A stretch of DNA of 64,000 bases from Achromobacter xylosoxidans A8. GTDB lineage: Bacteria > Pseudomonadota > Gammaproteobacteria > Burkholderiales > Burkholderiaceae_B. The stretch's first letter is position 1, and every line of letters begins with the position of its first letter. The notes below the pieces were generated by a model. It did no database searches and was not told where the DNA came from. It saw nothing but the letters and a program-made list of their open reading frames with translations. The stretch covers positions 1,922,001 through 1,986,000 of the forward strand of contig NC_014640.1 of NCBI RefSeq assembly GCF_000165835.1, read 5' to 3'. Shown here one piece after another: positions 18,156 through 27,284 of this stretch. Position numbers and translations under genes: made by a program.

Positions 18156-19019
18156 TCAGCCGGCGGCTGGCGCCATCTCCAGAAAGCGCGCGATCAACTG
18201 CACCGGTTGGCGCTCGCGCAGGCAGTACAGGTATTCATGCATCACGATGTCGGCGCCCTCGATGTCCAGGGCCGCCAGTTCGGGATGAGAGGGAATCTCG
18301 CGCGAGGGGATCAGGCTGATCCCCAGTCCGCACAGGATGGCCTGGCGGATCGACTCGCGGCTGCCGATTTCGAGCGTGCGGCGCACGGCGACGCCGGCCG
18401 CCAGCAAGGCGTCTTCCGTCAGTTGCCGCGTCATGGAGCCGGGTTCGCGCAACAGCAGCGCGTGTTCGGCCAGATCGGCCAGGCGGACCTGGCTGTGGCG
18501 CGCCAGCGGATGGCCGCGATGCGCCACCACCCGGATGGGATCGGCGGCGATCATGCGCCGGTACAGGTGCTTGTCATCCATCAGAAAGGATGAGGTGGCA
18601 ATCTCGATGCGATAGTCATGCAGCGCCTGCAGCATGGTCTGCGAATTGCCGATGGCCAGGGTCAGGTCTATGCCCGGGTAGCGCTGGTTGTAGGCGCGCA
18701 CCGTATCCATGATGTAGTAGGGGCCGGTGGCGCCGATGCGCAGATTGCCTTCGCGCAGGTCGCTGGCGTCGCGCAGGCGGAAATCGATCTCGGTTTCCTG
18801 CTGGACCAGCTTCTCCACCATGGGCATCAGGCTGTGGCCGGCGTCCGACAGGCGCATGCCGCGCCCCTGGCGATGAAACAGTTCGACGCCGTAACGGGAC
18901 TCCAACTGGCGCAATTGCCCCGTCACCGTGGGCTGGCTGACGCCCAACTGGGCGGCGGCCTTGGTGACGGTGCCGCAGCGGGCCACGGCGTAGAAGGATT
19001 TGAGTTCGGCGACAAGCAC
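18156..19019 (-). CDS. LysR family regulator of the phosphonate locus
   Basis: The 287-residue product has an HTH near its start (AELKSFYAVARCGTVTKAAAQLGVSQPTVTGQLRQLESRYGVELFHRQGRGM) and a LysR effector domain beginning LRIGATGPYYIMDTVRAYNQ. It looks like the LysR type associated with aminoethylphosphonate catabolism. I take GTG 19019 as the start, because it gives a normal LysR N-terminus. The frame is open to an ATG at 19121, but that codon lies inside a palindrome that looks like the operator. It is divergent from phnT and precedes the HD-domain gene, so it probably activates both arms. Confidence 0.85.
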   Translation of the reverse strand: MLVAELKSFYAVARCGTVTKAAAQLGVSQPTVTGQLRQLESRYGVELFHRQGRGMRLSDAGHSLMPMVEKLVQQETEIDFRLRDASDLREGNLRIGATGPYYIMDTVRAYNQRYPGIDLTLAIGNSQTMLQALHDYRIEIATSSFLMDDKHLYRRMIAADPIRVVAHRGHPLARHSQVRLADLAEHALLLREPGSMTRQLTEDALLAAGVAVRRTLEIGSRESIRQAILCGLGISLIPSREIPSHPELAALDIEGADIVMHEYLYCLRERQPVQLIARFLEMAPAAG

Positions 19020-19107
19020 GGTTTTTTGGGGGCGGAATATGGGCGCAATGCGCAAGACCGCCAGTACACCAAAATAATTTGATGTTTTTATTACTGCATT
19101 TGCGCGA

Positions 19108-19122
19108 AGTGTCATAAACACT
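19108..19122. promoter_or_regulatory. Candidate LysR operator upstream of phnT
   Basis: The perfect inverted repeat AGTGT-CATAA-ACACT lies 46 bp before phnT and 88 bp before the likely LysR start, in the only AT-rich pocket between the two genes. It fits the T-N11-A form of LysR binding sites. Binding is inferred from position and symmetry only. Confidence 0.5.
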
Positions 19123-19168
19123 CAATACGCGTCTTCCATACTGCCTTCGTTCCCAAACCGGAGGCCCC

Positions 19169-20242
19169 ATGGCCGAACGCGATACCGCATTTCTCTCTGT
19201 CAGGCATCTGGTGAAGCGCTTTGGCAGCCATACCGCGCTGTCGGACGTCTCGCTCGACATCCGCGCCGGGGAGCTGGTGTGCCTGCTGGGGCCCTCGGGC
19301 TGCGGCAAGACCACCTTGCTGCGCGCCATCGCCGGCCTGGAGCGGCAGGACAGCGGCACCATCGTGCTGTCCGGGCGCGACATCTCGCATGCTGAACCGC
19401 AGGCGCGCGACTACGGCATCCTGTTCCAGTCGTATGCGCTGTTTCCCAATCTGACCGTGGCCCAGAACGTGGCCTACGGCCTGAGCGGCAAGCGCGCGCA
19501 CCGCAACCACGTCGCCAACCGCGTCGAGGAAATGCTGACGCTGGTCGGGCTGGCTGGCGCGGCCGACAAGTATCCGGGACAGATTTCCGGCGGGCAGCAG
19601 CAGCGCGTGGCTTTGGCGCGCGCGCTGGCGCCGTCGCCGTCGCTGTTGCTGCTGGACGAGCCCATGTCGGCGCTGGACGCCCGCGTCCGCGAGCATCTGC
19701 GCATCGAACTGCGCGCCCTGCAGAAGCGCCTGTCCATCACCACGCTGATGGTCACGCATGACCAGGAAGAGGCCATGGTGATGGCCGACCGCATCGCCGT
19801 CATGAATGGCGGCATCATCGAGCAATACGGCACGCCGCGGGAACTCTACCGCCAGCCGGGTTCGGCCTTCATCGCCGATTTCGTGGGCGAAGCGAACTGG
19901 CTGCCGTTCGAACGCCTGGATGCGCACCGCGCCCGCGTGGGACGCCAGGAGCTGGCCGTGGACGAGGCGCTGGACGCCGCCAGCGGCAAGCTGTTCGTGC
20001 GGCCGGAAGCGGTGCGCGTCAGCACCGCTCGGCCGGAGCAGCCGAATGCCATGCTGGCCGACGTGCTCGACGGCGTGTTCCTGGGCCGAGGCTATCGCCT
20101 GGCCTTGCGCCTGGAAGGCGTGCCCGGCAGCACGGTGCATTCCATCGTGTCCCCCGAAATCGGAGACGCCCTGCTGGGTCCTCACGCCGCCAGCCGCTGC
20201 TGGGTGGAGCTGCCGCGCCATGCGATACGCGCCTACGCTTGA
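19169..20242 (+). CDS. phnT: 2-aminoethylphosphonate ABC transporter, ATP-binding protein
   Basis: The 357-residue ABC ATPase has Walker A GPSGCGKTT at about residue 47, Q-loop LFQSYALFPN, signature SGGQQQRVALARAL, Walker B LLLLDEPMSALD and the switch His in MVTHDQEEAM. A C-terminal TOBE-like domain of about 120 residues follows, as in PotA/FbpC/PhnT importers. It energises uptake of AEP through the permease encoded 7 bp downstream. Assignment to phosphonate rests on the neighbouring phnX and phnS. First gene of the operon, divergent from the LysR regulator. Confidence 0.9.
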   Translation: MAERDTAFLSVRHLVKRFGSHTALSDVSLDIRAGELVCLLGPSGCGKTTLLRAIAGLERQDSGTIVLSGRDISHAEPQARDYGILFQSYALFPNLTVAQNVAYGLSGKRAHRNHVANRVEEMLTLVGLAGAADKYPGQISGGQQQRVALARALAPSPSLLLLDEPMSALDARVREHLRIELRALQKRLSITTLMVTHDQEEAMVMADRIAVMNGGIIEQYGTPRELYRQPGSAFIADFVGEANWLPFERLDAHRARVGRQELAVDEALDAASGKLFVRPEAVRVSTARPEQPNAMLADVLDGVFLGRGYRLALRLEGVPGSTVHSIVSPEIGDALLGPHAASRCWVELPRHAIRAYA

Positions 20243-20249
20243 TCCCGCC

Positions 20250-22010
20250 ATGAACCGTTCCTCCACCACGGCCGCCCCGGCCCCAGCCAGCATCGCGGCG
20301 CCTGCGCCGATGCTCGGCCGCCGCCCGCTGCCGGCCTGGATCGGTGCCCTTGGCTTCGCCACCGGGCAGGGCGCCCTGGCGCTGGGCCTGCTGCTGTTCC
20401 TGGCGCTGCCGCTGGCCGCGATCCTGATCCGGTCGGTGACCGACAGCGACGGCGCCTGGGCCGGGTTGTCGGTGCTGGCGGACATCATCGGCGGCGACGG
20501 CTTCATGGCCATGGTCGCGCGCAGCCTCGCGGTAGGCGTCGTGACCACGCTGCTGGTGGTGCCCTGCGCCTACGGATTCGCCTACGGCCTGACGCGCACG
20601 CGCCTGCCGGGCAAGGGCCTGCTGCGCACCGTCGCCTTGCTGCCGTTGCTGGCGCCGTCGCTGCTGCCGGGCATTGCGCTGGTGTACCTGCTGGGCAACC
20701 AGGGCCTGCTCAAGGGCCTGACCGGCGGCGCGACCATCTACGGCTTCTGGGGCATCGTCGTGGGCGAGGCGTTCTATACCTTCCCGCACGCGCTCATGAT
20801 TCTTCTGACCGGCCTGGCCCTGGCCGACGGCCGTCTCTACGACGCCGCGCGCGCCATGGGCGCCGGCCCCTTGCGAACCTTCCTGACGGTGACCCTGCCG
20901 GGTACCCGCTACGCCGTGTTCTCGGCCTGCTGCGTGGTGTTCACGCTGACGGTGACCGACTTCGGCGTGCCCAAGGTCGTGGGCGGCGACTACAACGTGC
21001 TGGCGATGGAGGCCTACAAGGCCGTGGTCGGCCAGCAGAATTTCCCCAAGGGCGCGGCCATCGGCATCCTGCTGCTGCTCCCGGCGATCCTGACCTTCGC
21101 CCTGGACCGGCGGCTGCGCGCCCGTCAGGGCGCCCAGATGAGCGGCCGGGCCCAGCCCTACGCCGCCGGCCCCAACCGCCGCCGCGATGCCGCCTTCCTG
21201 ACGCTGGCCGGCGTGCTGGCGGCGTTCCTGCTGTTGATCATCGGCGTGGCGGTGTGGGCGTCCTTCGTGAAGATGTGGCCTTACAACCTGTCGATGTCGC
21301 TGCGTTCGTATGACTTCGACAATATGGACGGCGGCGGCTGGCTGGCCTGGCGCAATAGCCTGCAGCTGGCGTTCTGCACTGCCCTGATCGGCACGGCCGT
21401 GGTCTTCACGGGCGCATGGATGATGGAGAAGGTGCCCGCCCGCGGCCAGCTGGCGCGCGGCCTGCGCGGCATGGTCGGCATGCTGGCGCTGATGCCCATG
21501 GCCGTGCCCGGCCTGGTGCTGGGCCTGGGCTACATCTTCTTCTTCAACAGCCTGTCGAACCCGCTGAACGTGCTGTACGGCACCATGCCGCTGCTGGTCC
21601 TGTGCACCGTCATCCACTTCTATACCAGCGCGCACCTGACGGCCGCCACCGCGCTCAACGCGCTGGACCCCGAGTTCGAAGCGGCCTCGGCGTCGCTGAA
21701 GGTGCCGCGCCTGACGACCTTCCTGCGCGTGACCCTGCCGATGTGCCTGCCTGCGGCGCTGGACGTGGCCCGCTATCTGTTTGTTTCCGCCATGACGACG
21801 GTGTCCGCAGTCGTATTCCTGTACAGCCCTTCGACGGTGCTGGCCGCGGTCGCGGTGCTGAACATGGATGACGCCGGCTTCATTGGCCCCGCCGCCGCCA
21901 TGTGCACCGTGATCATGGCCAGCTCGGCCGCCGCTGCCATGGTCCTGCATCTGGCCAGCCGCGCGCTGGTGGCGCGCAGCCAGGCCTGGCGCCGTCCCGC
22001 GGCCCATTGA
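20250..22010 (+). CDS. phnU: 2-aminoethylphosphonate ABC transporter permease (fused double unit)
   Basis: The 586-residue inner-membrane protein contains two full permease units in one chain, like FbpB-type iron permeases and PhnU2. Each half carries an EAA-type loop contacting the ATPase: [22 protein letters not shown] in the first and [22 protein letters not shown] in the second. The N-terminus up to about residue 40 is Pro/Ala-rich and cytoplasmic. With PhnT and PhnS it should form a complete AEP importer without a second permease gene. ATG 20250 is the start; earlier codons in the frame overlap phnT and have no family similarity. Confidence 0.9.
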   Translation: MNRSSTTAAPAPASIAAPAPMLGRRPLPAWIGALGFATGQGALALGLLLFLALPLAAILIRSVTDSDGAWAGLSVLADIIGGDGFMAMVARSLAVGVVTTLLVVPCAYGFAYGLTRTRLPGKGLLRTVALLPLLAPSLLPGIALVYLLGNQGLLKGLTGGATIYGFWGIVVGEAFYTFPHALMILLTGLALADGRLYDAARAMGAGPLRTFLTVTLPGTRYAVFSACCVVFTLTVTDFGVPKVVGGDYNVLAMEAYKAVVGQQNFPKGAAIGILLLLPAILTFALDRRLRARQGAQMSGRAQPYAAGPNRRRDAAFLTLAGVLAAFLLLIIGVAVWASFVKMWPYNLSMSLRSYDFDNMDGGGWLAWRNSLQLAFCTALIGTAVVFTGAWMMEKVPARGQLARGLRGMVGMLALMPMAVPGLVLGLGYIFFFNSLSNPLNVLYGTMPLLVLCTVIHFYTSAHLTAATALNALDPEFEAASASLKVPRLTTFLRVTLPMCLPAALDVARYLFVSAMTTVSAVVFLYSPSTVLAAVAVLNMDDAGFIGPAAAMCTVIMASSAAAAMVLHLASRALVARSQAWRRPAAH

Positions 22011-22033
22011 ACGATTTTTCAAGGAAGACCCTC

Positions 22034-22855
22034 ATGACTGTTTCGCCTTTGCCCGTCCGCCTGGAAGCGGTGATCTTCGACTGGGCCGGCACGCTGGTCG
22101 ACTTCGGTTCCTTCGCGCCCACCAAGGTGTTCGTGGACGCGTTCTCGCAGTTCGGCGTGGAAATGTCGCTGGCGCAGGCCCGCGGCCCGATGGGCATGGG
22201 CAAGTGGGACCACATCCGCACGCTCTGCAACGATGCCGTGATCGCCGGCCAGTACCAGGCCCAGTTCGGCCGCCTGCCCACCGATGACGACGTGACCGCC
22301 ATCTACGAGCGCTTCCTGCCGATGCAGCTGGACAAGGTCGCCCAGTATTCCGCGGCGATCCCCGGCGCGGTCGAACTGTTGCGCGCCCTGCGCCAGCACG
22401 GCCTGAAGATCGGTTCGTGCTCGGGCTATCCGGCCAGCGTCATGCGCCGCGTGGTGGAACGCGCCGCCTCCGAAGGCCTGGAGCCCGACTGCATCGTCGC
22501 CAGTGACGACGTGCCGCGCGCCCGGCCGGCGCCCGCGATGGCTTTGAAGAACGTGGTCGAGCTCGGCCTGTCCGACGTGGCCGCCTGCGTCAAGGTCGAC
22601 GACACCGCGCCCGGCATCGAAGAAGGACGCCGCGCCGGCATGTGGACCGTGGGCCTGCTGCTGTCGGGCAACGCCGCCGGCCTGACGCTGGAGGAATACC
22701 TGAGCCTGGATGACGCAGGCCGCCAGAAAGCGCGCACCGCCGCCAGCCTGGAGCTGTCGCCCGCCGCGCCGCACTACCTGATCGACACCGTCGCCGACCT
22801 GCCCGCGGTGATCGCCGACATCGAATCCCGTTTGTCCGCGGGCCAGCGCCCCTAA
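22034..22855 (+). CDS. phnX: Phosphonoacetaldehyde hydrolase (phosphonatase)
   Basis: The 273-residue HAD-superfamily enzyme splits phosphonoacetaldehyde into acetaldehyde and phosphate. The nucleophile lies in FDWAGTLVD (D16), and the Schiff-base lysine in MGMGKWDH is K57; both sit 4 residues beyond the Bacillus cereus D12 and K53 positions as I recall them. [10 protein letters not shown] and [17 protein letters not shown] supply the remaining HAD motifs. The Shine-Dalgarno AAGGAAG is at 22020-22026. It is embedded between the permease and binding-protein genes. The aldehyde substrate normally comes from PhnW transaminase, which is not present here. Confidence 0.95.
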   Translation: MTVSPLPVRLEAVIFDWAGTLVDFGSFAPTKVFVDAFSQFGVEMSLAQARGPMGMGKWDHIRTLCNDAVIAGQYQAQFGRLPTDDDVTAIYERFLPMQLDKVAQYSAAIPGAVELLRALRQHGLKIGSCSGYPASVMRRVVERAASEGLEPDCIVASDDVPRARPAPAMALKNVVELGLSDVAACVKVDDTAPGIEEGRRAGMWTVGLLLSGNAAGLTLEEYLSLDDAGRQKARTAASLELSPAAPHYLIDTVADLPAVIADIESRLSAGQRP

Positions 22856-22951
22856 ACGTTCCATCACCTGTCTGCACCGCCTGACGGGGCCGGCCCAAGC
22901 CAGCCCCGAGGACCTTCTCAGCCTTTTTTCCGCTTACCAACGGAGTACTTC

Positions 22952-23974
22952 ATGAATCGCTACAAGCTGCTTGCACTGGCCGCCGCCCTGACGGGCGTGA
23001 TGGGCGCCGCCTCCGCCGAGACCACACTGACGGTCTACACCGCGCTCGAAGCCGACCAGATCAAGGCCTACCAGGCCGCGTTCGAGAAGGCCTATCCCGA
23101 CATCAAGATCCAGTGGGTGCGCGACTCCACCGGCATCATCACCGCCAAGCTGCTGGCCGAAAAGAACAACCCCAAGGCCGACGCCGTCTGGGGCCTGGCC
23201 GGCACCTCGCTGGGCCTGATGGACAAGGAGGGCATGCTGCAGCCCTACGCCCCCAAGGGCCTGGACCAGATCGCCGCCAACATGCGCGACGCCAAGGCCG
23301 AGCCCAGCTGGGTCGGCATGGACGGCTTTGCCGCTGCCATCTGCTTCAACACCATCGAAGCCGAGAAGCAGAAGCTGCCCAAGCCCACCTCGTGGCAGGA
23401 TCTGACCAAGCCGGTGTACGCCGGCAAGATCGTGATGCCGAACCCGGCTTCGTCGGGCACCGGCTTCCTGGACGTCAGCGCCTGGCTGCAGATCTTCGGT
23501 GAAGAGAAGGGCTGGGCTTACATGGACGCCCTGCACAAGAACATCGGTTCGTACACGCACTCGGGCTCCAAGCCGTGCAATATGGCCGCCGCGGGCGAAT
23601 TCCCGATCGGCGTGTCGTTCGACTACCGCGCCGCCAAGCTGAAGGCTGACGGCGCCCCGGTCGAAGCCGTGTTCCCCTCGGAAGGCCTAGGCTGGGAAGT
23701 CGAAGCCACCGCCATCATGAAGGGCACCAAGAACCTGGAAGCCGCGCGCAAGCTGGCCGACTTCTCCGCCAGCCGCGAGGCCAATGAACTGTACAAGGCC
23801 AACTTCGCGGTGCTGGCCATCCCGTCGATCGCCACGTCGAATCCGAACCTGCCGGCCGACCTGATGCAGCGCATGATCAAGAACGACTTCACCTGGGCCG
23901 CCACCAACCGCGACCGCATCATCGCCGAGTGGACCAAGCGCTACGACGGCAAGTCCGAGCCGAAGAAGAAGTAA
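22952..23974 (+). CDS. phnS: 2-aminoethylphosphonate ABC transporter substrate-binding protein
   Basis: The 340-residue periplasmic binding protein has a signal peptide with cleavage near ASAET (residues 1-24: MNRYKLLALAAALTGVMGAA, then SAE). The mature part begins TLTVYTALEADQIKAYQAAFEKAYP, like Fe(III)/AEP-type receptors, and contains WGLAGTSLGLMDKEGML and NPASSGTGFLDVSAWLQIFGEEKGW. It captures AEP for PhnTU. As often for receptors, it is followed by a stable hairpin (23986-24010) that may raise its mRNA level over the downstream gene. Confidence 0.9.
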   Translation: MNRYKLLALAAALTGVMGAASAETTLTVYTALEADQIKAYQAAFEKAYPDIKIQWVRDSTGIITAKLLAEKNNPKADAVWGLAGTSLGLMDKEGMLQPYAPKGLDQIAANMRDAKAEPSWVGMDGFAAAICFNTIEAEKQKLPKPTSWQDLTKPVYAGKIVMPNPASSGTGFLDVSAWLQIFGEEKGWAYMDALHKNIGSYTHSGSKPCNMAAAGEFPIGVSFDYRAAKLKADGAPVEAVFPSEGLGWEVEATAIMKGTKNLEAARKLADFSASREANELYKANFAVLAIPSIATSNPNLPADLMQRMIKNDFTWAATNRDRIIAEWTKRYDGKSEPKKK

Positions 23975-23985
23975 GTCCGTTTGAT

Positions 23986-24010
23986 CGCGGCGGCGCTGGC
24001 TGCCGCCGCG
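23986..24010 (+). other. Intercistronic hairpin between phnS and the FAD oxidoreductase gene
   Basis: A perfect 9-bp stem CGCGGCGGC/GCCGCCGCG with a 7-nt loop starts 12 bp after the phnS stop. There is no T-tract, so it is more likely an mRNA-stabilising or partial attenuation element than a full terminator. Confidence 0.6.
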
Positions 24011-24068
24011 CCCCGGGGCTGCCCGCTAGGGCGGCTCCCGCCGCATTTCCCTTTGCAATGTTCCACAG

Positions 24069-25199
24069 ATGAAAAATTTCGACGTAGTCGTGGTGGGCGC
24101 CGGCATGCTGGGCATCGCCCATGCCTGGGCGGCCGCCAAGCGCGGCCTGTCGGTGGCCGTGATCGAGCGCAGCCGCCAGGCGCATGGCGCCACCATCCGC
24201 AACTTCGGCCAGGTCATCGTGACGGGCCAGGCGCCCGGCATGATGCTGTCGCACGCCCAGCAGGCGCGCGAGCTGTGGCTGGAACTGGCGGACCGGGCGG
24301 GCTTTCATGTGCGCGCCAACGGCGCCCTGGTGTTGGCCCGCAACGCCGAAGAGGCGGACGTGCTGCAGGAGTTCGCCGACACGCGCATGCGCCAGGAGGG
24401 TTATCGCGCCAACCTGCTGTCGGGCCGCGAGGTGGCCGCACTATATGGCGGCCAGCTGGCGCACCACTGCGCGGGCCTGCAAGGGCATGACGATCTGCAG
24501 ATCTATTCGCGCGAGGCGCTGCCGGCCATTACGAGCTACCTGGCGGAGTCGCTGGGCGTGCAGTTCATTACCGGCACATTGGCGCGCGCGGTCGAGGGCG
24601 GACTGGTGTGCACCTCGGCGGGCGAGTTCAAGGGCGGGCACGTGTTCGTCTGCCCCGGACATGATTACCTGACCCTGCTGCCTGAGCGCTTTGCGCCGAT
24701 GAACCTGGAGGTCACGCGCCTGCAAATGCTGCGCGCCGCGTTCGAAACCCATCCCATCGCGCTGGACCGCCCCTTGCTGACCGGCCTGTCCTGCGTGCAC
24801 TACGGCGCGTTCTCGGATCTGCCGTCGGCGCTGGCGCTGCGCGAGGTGATCCAGGCGCGCACGCCCATGCTGCTGGAGAACGGCATCCATCTGCTGATCA
24901 GCCCCACGCCCTATGGCGAACTGATCATCGGCGATTCGCACCGCTACGGCCAGGATGCGCTGCCGTTCAACGACGAGGCGGTCGACAACGCCATGCTGGA
25001 CCTGGCGTCCCAGGCCCTGGGCGCGCGCCTGCGCGTGCTGGAGCGCTGGCAGGGCGTCTATGGCGCGCACGGCCCGGCGCCGTTCTCCGTCATGCCGGTG
25101 GACCCGGCCACGACGGTGGCGGTGATGCATTCGGGCGTGGGCATGACGGTCGGCCTGGCCATCGGCGAGCGCACCGTGGCGGGCGTAGTGGGCCGCTGA
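24069..25199 (+). CDS. FAD-dependent oxidoreductase of phosphonate loci (TIGR03364 type)
   Basis: The 376-residue product is a DAO/glycine-oxidase-fold flavoprotein. The FAD-binding motif is VVVGAGMLGIAHAWAAAKRGLSVAVIER, followed by GATIRNFGQVIVTGQAPG; the C-terminal FAD contact is AVMHSGVGMTVGLAIGE. Members of this family recur beside phnX, and I recall reports that such flavoenzymes oxidise AEP or N-methyl-AEP to phosphonoacetaldehyde. Here that would feed PhnX and replace PhnW. Last gene of the phnTUXS operon, 94 bp after phnS. Confidence 0.85.
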   Translation: MKNFDVVVVGAGMLGIAHAWAAAKRGLSVAVIERSRQAHGATIRNFGQVIVTGQAPGMMLSHAQQARELWLELADRAGFHVRANGALVLARNAEEADVLQEFADTRMRQEGYRANLLSGREVAALYGGQLAHHCAGLQGHDDLQIYSREALPAITSYLAESLGVQFITGTLARAVEGGLVCTSAGEFKGGHVFVCPGHDYLTLLPERFAPMNLEVTRLQMLRAAFETHPIALDRPLLTGLSCVHYGAFSDLPSALALREVIQARTPMLLENGIHLLISPTPYGELIIGDSHRYGQDALPFNDEAVDNAMLDLASQALGARLRVLERWQGVYGAHGPAPFSVMPVDPATTVAVMHSGVGMTVGLAIGERTVAGVVGR

Positions 25200-25254
25200 A
25201 CCCGGCCGGTGAGCCCGGGCGCTGGCGCGCAATGGGGCGCGCGGATGAGTGCAG

Positions 25255-25695
25255 TCACTCCTCGCGCAGCTTCGCATCCAGCGCCGCCAGCGCCGTCGCG
25301 TACATAGCCTGCATGGCGTTCGCCACATCGCTCAGTGGCGCGCCCTCGACCCGGAAGTCCGCCCACCATTGCACCAGCGTATGTCCGCTTTCAGTGATGG
25401 GATGCAGCGACACGCCAGCGATGCCATCGCGCAAGGGCAGGCTGGTTTCGATGACGGCGTAGCGCAGCGTGGTGCCGGGATCGTCCAGCATCAGGAGTTT
25501 CTCGCGCACAAAGCCGGACGACTTGCCCGTCAAGTACCGCACGGAACCCACCGCGTCATGACGTCCTCCCTCTTCGATCCGGCTTTCTGCAACGCCTGGC
25601 TGCCAGCGCGCCAGCCCATCGAAATCGCGGAAGCAGGCCCAGACCTTTTCAAGCGGCGCGTGAACAATGGCACTGACGTGTACGGTGTGCGGCAT
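25255..25695 (-). CDS. SRPBCC (START/Bet v 1-like) family protein
   Basis: The 146-residue product has the SRPBCC ligand-pocket pattern: VHVSAIVHAPLEKVWACFRDFDGLARWQPGV at the N-terminus, central strands with VGSVRYLTG and REKLLMLDD, and a long C-terminal helix (LSDVANAMQAMYATALAALDAKL). Such proteins bind hydrophobic ligands or act as cyclases and dehydratases. Last of four same-strand genes behind a VOC gene; the 117-bp gap before it is larger than the others, so operon membership is less sure. Converges with the phn oxidoreductase. Confidence 0.8.
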   Translation of the reverse strand: MPHTVHVSAIVHAPLEKVWACFRDFDGLARWQPGVAESRIEEGGRHDAVGSVRYLTGKSSGFVREKLLMLDDPGTTLRYAVIETSLPLRDGIAGVSLHPITESGHTLVQWWADFRVEGAPLSDVANAMQAMYATALAALDAKLREE

Positions 25696-25812
25696 AGGGA
25701 CTCCAATGGGCGCTAGGCCCTCGAAAGGGAAAACGGCAGGAAATGGGCGCTGAGCGGCAAGCCCGGATTTTGCGGTGTGCGGGATGCTTGAGACTATCGA
25801 TTGGCGGAGGTG

Positions 25813-26499
25813 TCAGGCGCCGAGAGATCGGCGCAGGAAGGTCTGCGTCCGCTGATTCGCGAGCGCGGCGGCATGCGCGTCATAATGCGATCCGCCGCGC
25901 CGCGCGAAAGCATGGTTGCAGCCGGGATAACCGTGGACCTCGGTACCGGTCCTGCCCTCCAGCGCGGCCTTGATGCGCGCCTGGGAGTCCGCGGGAATGA
26001 ACTCATCCGCATCGGCCAGATGCATCATCAGTGGCGCGGTCACCTGATCCGCTTCCTTCAGGTGCAGATCGGTGCCGCCGCCGTAGTAGGCGACCGCCGC
26101 GTCGACCTCGCAGCGGGCGGCTGTGAGGTAGGCCATGAGGCCTCCCATGCAAAAGCCCATGACGCCGACTTTGCCGTTCCCGCCTGAGATCGATCGCGCG
26201 GCGTCGATCATTGCCGCGATATCCTGCACGCCGCGGTCGATATCGAACGCCTTGTACAGCTCGAATGCCTGTCGCCACTCCTGCTTGTTCAGCTTGTTGA
26301 ATTCGATGCCCGGCGCGGCGCGCCAAAAAAGATCGGGCGACACGGCGATGAAGCCCATGGCCGCGAGTTCATTGCATGTCGCCCGGAGATCGGCATTCAC
26401 ACCGAAAATCTCCTGGATGACTACGACGACCGGTGCGGAAATTGCCTGGGGCCGTGCTACATAGGCGTCGTAGGCTCCATCGGAAACCGTTATTTTCAT
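25813..26499 (-). CDS. Dienelactone hydrolase family protein (second copy)
   Basis: The 228-residue alpha/beta hydrolase is close to the classical ClcD length. It shows VVVIQEIFGVNADLRATC with the conserved Glu, the nucleophile elbow MGFCMGG (Cys), the acid in HLADADEFIP and the base in GCNHAFARRGG. It would hydrolyse a lactone or enol-lactone intermediate, fitting a ring-cleavage pathway with the adjacent decarboxylase-like and VOC genes. It differs clearly from the copy at 6948-7736, so the two are not a recent duplication. Gap to the upstream gene is 59 bp. Confidence 0.9.
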   Translation of the reverse strand: MKITVSDGAYDAYVARPQAISAPVVVVIQEIFGVNADLRATCNELAAMGFIAVSPDLFWRAAPGIEFNKLNKQEWRQAFELYKAFDIDRGVQDIAAMIDAARSISGGNGKVGVMGFCMGGLMAYLTAARCEVDAAVAYYGGGTDLHLKEADQVTAPLMMHLADADEFIPADSQARIKAALEGRTGTEVHGYPGCNHAFARRGGSHYDAHAAALANQRTQTFLRRSLGA

Positions 26500-26558
26500 C
26501 AGGCATATCTCTTCAGATTTGTTTCTTCGTTTGATTCAGCGGGCGCCAGGCACCCGTT

Positions 26559-27245
26559 TCAACGATGGGATTGCTCAGCCGCGTTGCTACGGTGTGAATC
26601 CGCCCGTTTCTTCTTGATGGCGACGAGGTCGGTACCTTCGGGCCAGGGGACCTCCTGGACGCGTTCCGGCACATCGTCCCATTCAAGACGCAGCGCCCGG
26701 CAGAAAGAGGCGTGCAGCATGTAGCCGCCGATGTGATATGTGATCTCGGCAATGTCCTCGTCCTTCATGAGCGTGTGCAGCGCATTGAAGACGCCGTCGG
26801 GAACGCGGCCGCGGTCGAGCACGATCGCGTCGGCATAGGCCAGAATCGCGCGCTCGAGCGGCGTCCACAAGTCAGGCTCCACATTCCAGTGCTGGATCGC
26901 GTCGATCTTGGCCTGCGGAATGCCAAGCACGTCTGCGATCTTGCAATGTTGCGAGTAGACGAACTGGCTCGCCATCAGGAAGCCAACCCGCATCAACGCG
27001 ATTTCGCGCGCCCTGGGGTCCAACTGACTGGACGCTTCTGCCCCGAACAGTCCCAGCATGCCCATGTGCGCGGCGGCATGGTCGAAGATATATGGCCGCA
27101 ATGCAATGGTGGACCACCAGTGTCCCGGCGTGCCGGTGGCCGTGCCCGGATTGACCGTCGGGTCGCCGCCCTTGAAAAGCCTCTCGTAGTATGGGCGGCC
27201 ATTGGCATGGATTTCAGACAGGGGTACTTGGCGGACACGAGGCAT
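26559..27245 (-). CDS. Carboxymuconolactone decarboxylase family protein
   Basis: The 228-residue product has the CMD/AhpD-like helical core: LDPRAREIALMRVGFLMASQFVYSQHCKIADVLGI, where the HC pair replaces the CxxC of AhpD, followed by WTPLERAILAYADAIVLDRGRVPDGVFNAL and EDIAEITYHIGGYMLHASFCRAL. True enzymes decarboxylate gamma-carboxymuconolactone; others are peroxidases. N-terminal VPLSEIHANGRPYYERLF is common in this larger subgroup. It lies between VOC and DLH genes (39- and 59-bp gaps), so a role in aromatic-acid breakdown is a reasonable inference. Confidence 0.85.
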   Translation of the reverse strand: MPRVRQVPLSEIHANGRPYYERLFKGGDPTVNPGTATGTPGHWWSTIALRPYIFDHAAAHMGMLGLFGAEASSQLDPRAREIALMRVGFLMASQFVYSQHCKIADVLGIPQAKIDAIQHWNVEPDLWTPLERAILAYADAIVLDRGRVPDGVFNALHTLMKDEDIAEITYHIGGYMLHASFCRALRLEWDDVPERVQEVPWPEGTDLVAIKKKRADSHRSNAAEQSHR

Positions 27246-27284
27246 ATGTTCTCTCTGTTCTTGATGGGGTTCGTATTGGCAATA

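Noticed and set aside
20019..22022. Long antisense frame opposite the phnU permease
   Set aside because: Composition is a shadow of the permease on the other strand (runs of H, Q, R and G) and it has no ribosome site.
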